From positions 1 to 5,289 of the forward strand of contig JACZYK010000214.1 in NCBI GenBank assembly GCA_022571135.1: a stretch of 5,289 nucleotides of DNA, written 5' to 3'. Positions 4,117 to 5,289 of this stretch are shown piece after piece. Origin of the DNA: Bacteroidota bacterium. GTDB lineage: Bacteria; Bacteroidota; Rhodothermia; Rhodothermales; UBA10348. The position numbers and the translations under genes were made by a program. The notes beneath the pieces are model-generated. The model was not told the DNA's origin and did not search any database. It saw nothing but the letters and a program-made list of their open reading frames with translations. Positions within the stretch are counted from its first letter, which is position 1; each line of letters starts with the position of its first letter.

Positions 4117-5289
4117 ATGGATAGCAAGCACATCCTGATCATTCTGGACGGATACGGTATAGCCGTGGATCCGTCGGTGTCGGCGATCGATCGGGCCCGG
4201 AAGCCGTTTCTGGACAGGCTGTTCGCGACGTATCCGCACTCGACTCTCGAAGCGTCAGGATTAGCGGTTGGACTTCCCGAAGGTCAGATGGGAAACTCCG
4301 AAGTCGGTCACATGAACCTGGGCGCCGGCCGGGTGGTGTATCAGGAGATTACGCGGATCGACCGGTCGATCGAGGATAAAAGCTTTTTCAGCAATTCCGC
4401 CCTGCTCGAAGCCGTCCGGACGGCGCGCCGATCAGGGGCCACGCTGCACCTGATGGGCCTCTTTTCTGGTGGGGGCGTTCACTCCCGGCTGGATCACCTT
4501 TTGGCCCTGTTGCAACTCGCTGCTCAGGAGGGATTGGAGCCGGCACAGGTCGCCGTGCATGCTTTTACCGACGGAAGGGATACCGATCGGCACGGAGCCG
4601 AGGCCTACGCAAGATCCTTCGAGATGGAGGCCGCCCGAATCGGGGTTGGGCGAATCGCGTCGATCGTCGGTCGCTATTGGGCCATGGATAGAGACAGACG
4701 CTGGAACCGTATTGAGCGTGCCTACCGCCTCCTCGTAGATGGTTTCGGAGAGCGTCGCGATACGGCCGAGTCAGCACTGAGAGCGAGTTACAAAGCCGGG
4801 ATCACGGACGAGTTTTTGGAGCCCGCAGCTATCGGCTCGAAGAAAGACGTCCGTTCGTCCAGGATTCGCCCGAACGATGTCGTTGTTTTCTTCAATTTCA
4901 GGGCCGACCGCGCACGCCAGCTGACACGCGCGCTCACCGATCCTTCGTTCACGGAGTTTAGCGGAGCTAAAAATCTGCAACTCCACTTTACGACGTTCAC
5001 GCCCTACGAGCATTCGTTTTCGTTCCCGGTCGCGTTTCCTCACAACGACCTGGCCCACACGCTCGGCGAGGTGATCGCCGATAGGGGAGGGACGCAGCTG
5101 AGGGCCGCGGAATCGGAGAAATATCCACACGTCACCTATTTTTTTAGCGGTGGTCGGGAAACACCGTTCCATGGCGAGGAACGGCATCTGGTGCCGTCCC
5201 CGAAGGTGGCCACGTACGATCTGCAGCCGGAGATGAGTGCGCCCGGGTTGGCGGACGAGGTTTCGAAAGCTCTCTTGCAGCACGATTAC
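4117..5289 (+). CDS. gpmI: 2,3-bisphosphoglycerate-independent phosphoglycerate mutase, 3' end cut by the window
   Basis: The enzyme interconverts 3- and 2-phosphoglycerate in glycolysis and gluconeogenesis using two metal ions (often Mn2+) and a phosphoserine intermediate. The first 391 residues are visible and the frame is open to the last base; family members run to about 510, so roughly the last quarter is missing. Motifs in order: ILIILDGYGI with metal ligand Asp11, EGQMGNSEVGHMNLGAGRVV then YQ with nucleophile Ser61, LHLMGLFSGGGVHS (His122), HAFTDGRDTD (Asp152, Arg154, Asp155), GRYWAMDRDRRW (Arg186, Arg192), FFNFRADRARQL (Arg262, Arg265), ESEKYPHVTYFFSGGRE (Lys335) and SPKVATYDLQPEMSA. 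All phosphate-binding and nucleophile positions that can be judged are kept. The family's FNGG loop reads FSGG here. The C-terminal metal motif (ADHGNAE type) lies beyond the edge. ATG 4117 is supported by AGGAGG and by the canonical N-terminus. Confidence 0.97.
   Translation, partial: MDSKHILIILDGYGIAVDPSVSAIDRARKPFLDRLFATYPHSTLEASGLAVGLPEGQMGNSEVGHMNLGAGRVVYQEITRIDRSIEDKSFFSNSALLEAVRTARRSGATLHLMGLFSGGGVHSRLDHLLALLQLAAQEGLEPAQVAVHAFTDGRDTDRHGAEAYARSFEMEAARIGVGRIASIVGRYWAMDRDRRWNRIERAYRLLVDGFGERRDTAESALRASYKAGITDEFLEPAAIGSKKDVRSSRIRPNDVVVFFNFRADRARQLTRALTDPSFTEFSGAKNLQLHFTTFTPYEHSFSFPVAFPHNDLAHTLGEVIADRGGTQLRAAESEKYPHVTYFFSGGRETPFHGEERHLVPSPKVATYDLQPEMSAPGLADEVSKALLQHDY

Noticed and set aside
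4771..5283. 170-codon open frame on the minus strand
   Set aside because: It lies fully antisense to gpmI, whose frame carries every family motif. The reverse frame has an arginine-rich, motif-free translation typical of a shadow.

Overview
This is a bacterial chromosomal segment with a decayed, transposon-scarred left half and a dense housekeeping right half. I cannot name the organism. A DUF4105/Lnb-type lipoprotein acyltransferase and a cupredoxin-like tail protein hint at the Bacteroidota/Rhodothermota/Gemmatimonadota side of the tree, but this is inference only. The nth and gpmI stretch looks clearly more GC-rich than the toxin-antitoxin stretch (by-eye counts of single 60-base rows gave about 62% against 42-47%).

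Layout from left to right. Positions 2-244 (+) are the C-terminal end of a probable cupredoxin-like secreted protein. Positions 277-612 are an insertion-sequence graveyard. It holds a fossil IS3-family transposase on the minus strand (start of orfA joined directly to an internal piece of orfB, with a frameshift) and, next to it, a 23-nt tandem-repeat array that looks like the outer end of an IS21-type element. Positions 725-1241 (minus) are a complete type II toxin-antitoxin operon: a ribbon-helix-helix antitoxin, then a RelE/ParE toxin overlapping it by 14 nt, preceded by a nested palindrome that is probably the autoregulatory operator. Positions 1249-1908 carry no convincing full-length gene, only a 26-codon ORF behind a near-ideal Shine-Dalgarno and a tRNA 3'-end-like fragment.

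The right half has three well-supported genes. An Lnb-like membrane acyltransferase (1909-3183, minus) is divergent from endonuclease III (3215-4057, +), with only 31 bp between the two start codons. The endonuclease III carries an unusual C-terminal extension of about 65 residues with a possible Cys/His metal site. Cofactor-independent phosphoglycerate mutase (4117 onward, +) follows after 59 bp with a strong ribosome binding site and runs off the right edge, lacking about its last quarter.

No wholly new system is evident. The items most worth a second look are the Nth extension, the toxin-antitoxin operator, the compact divergent lnb/nth start region with its T7 run, and the layered IS remnants.
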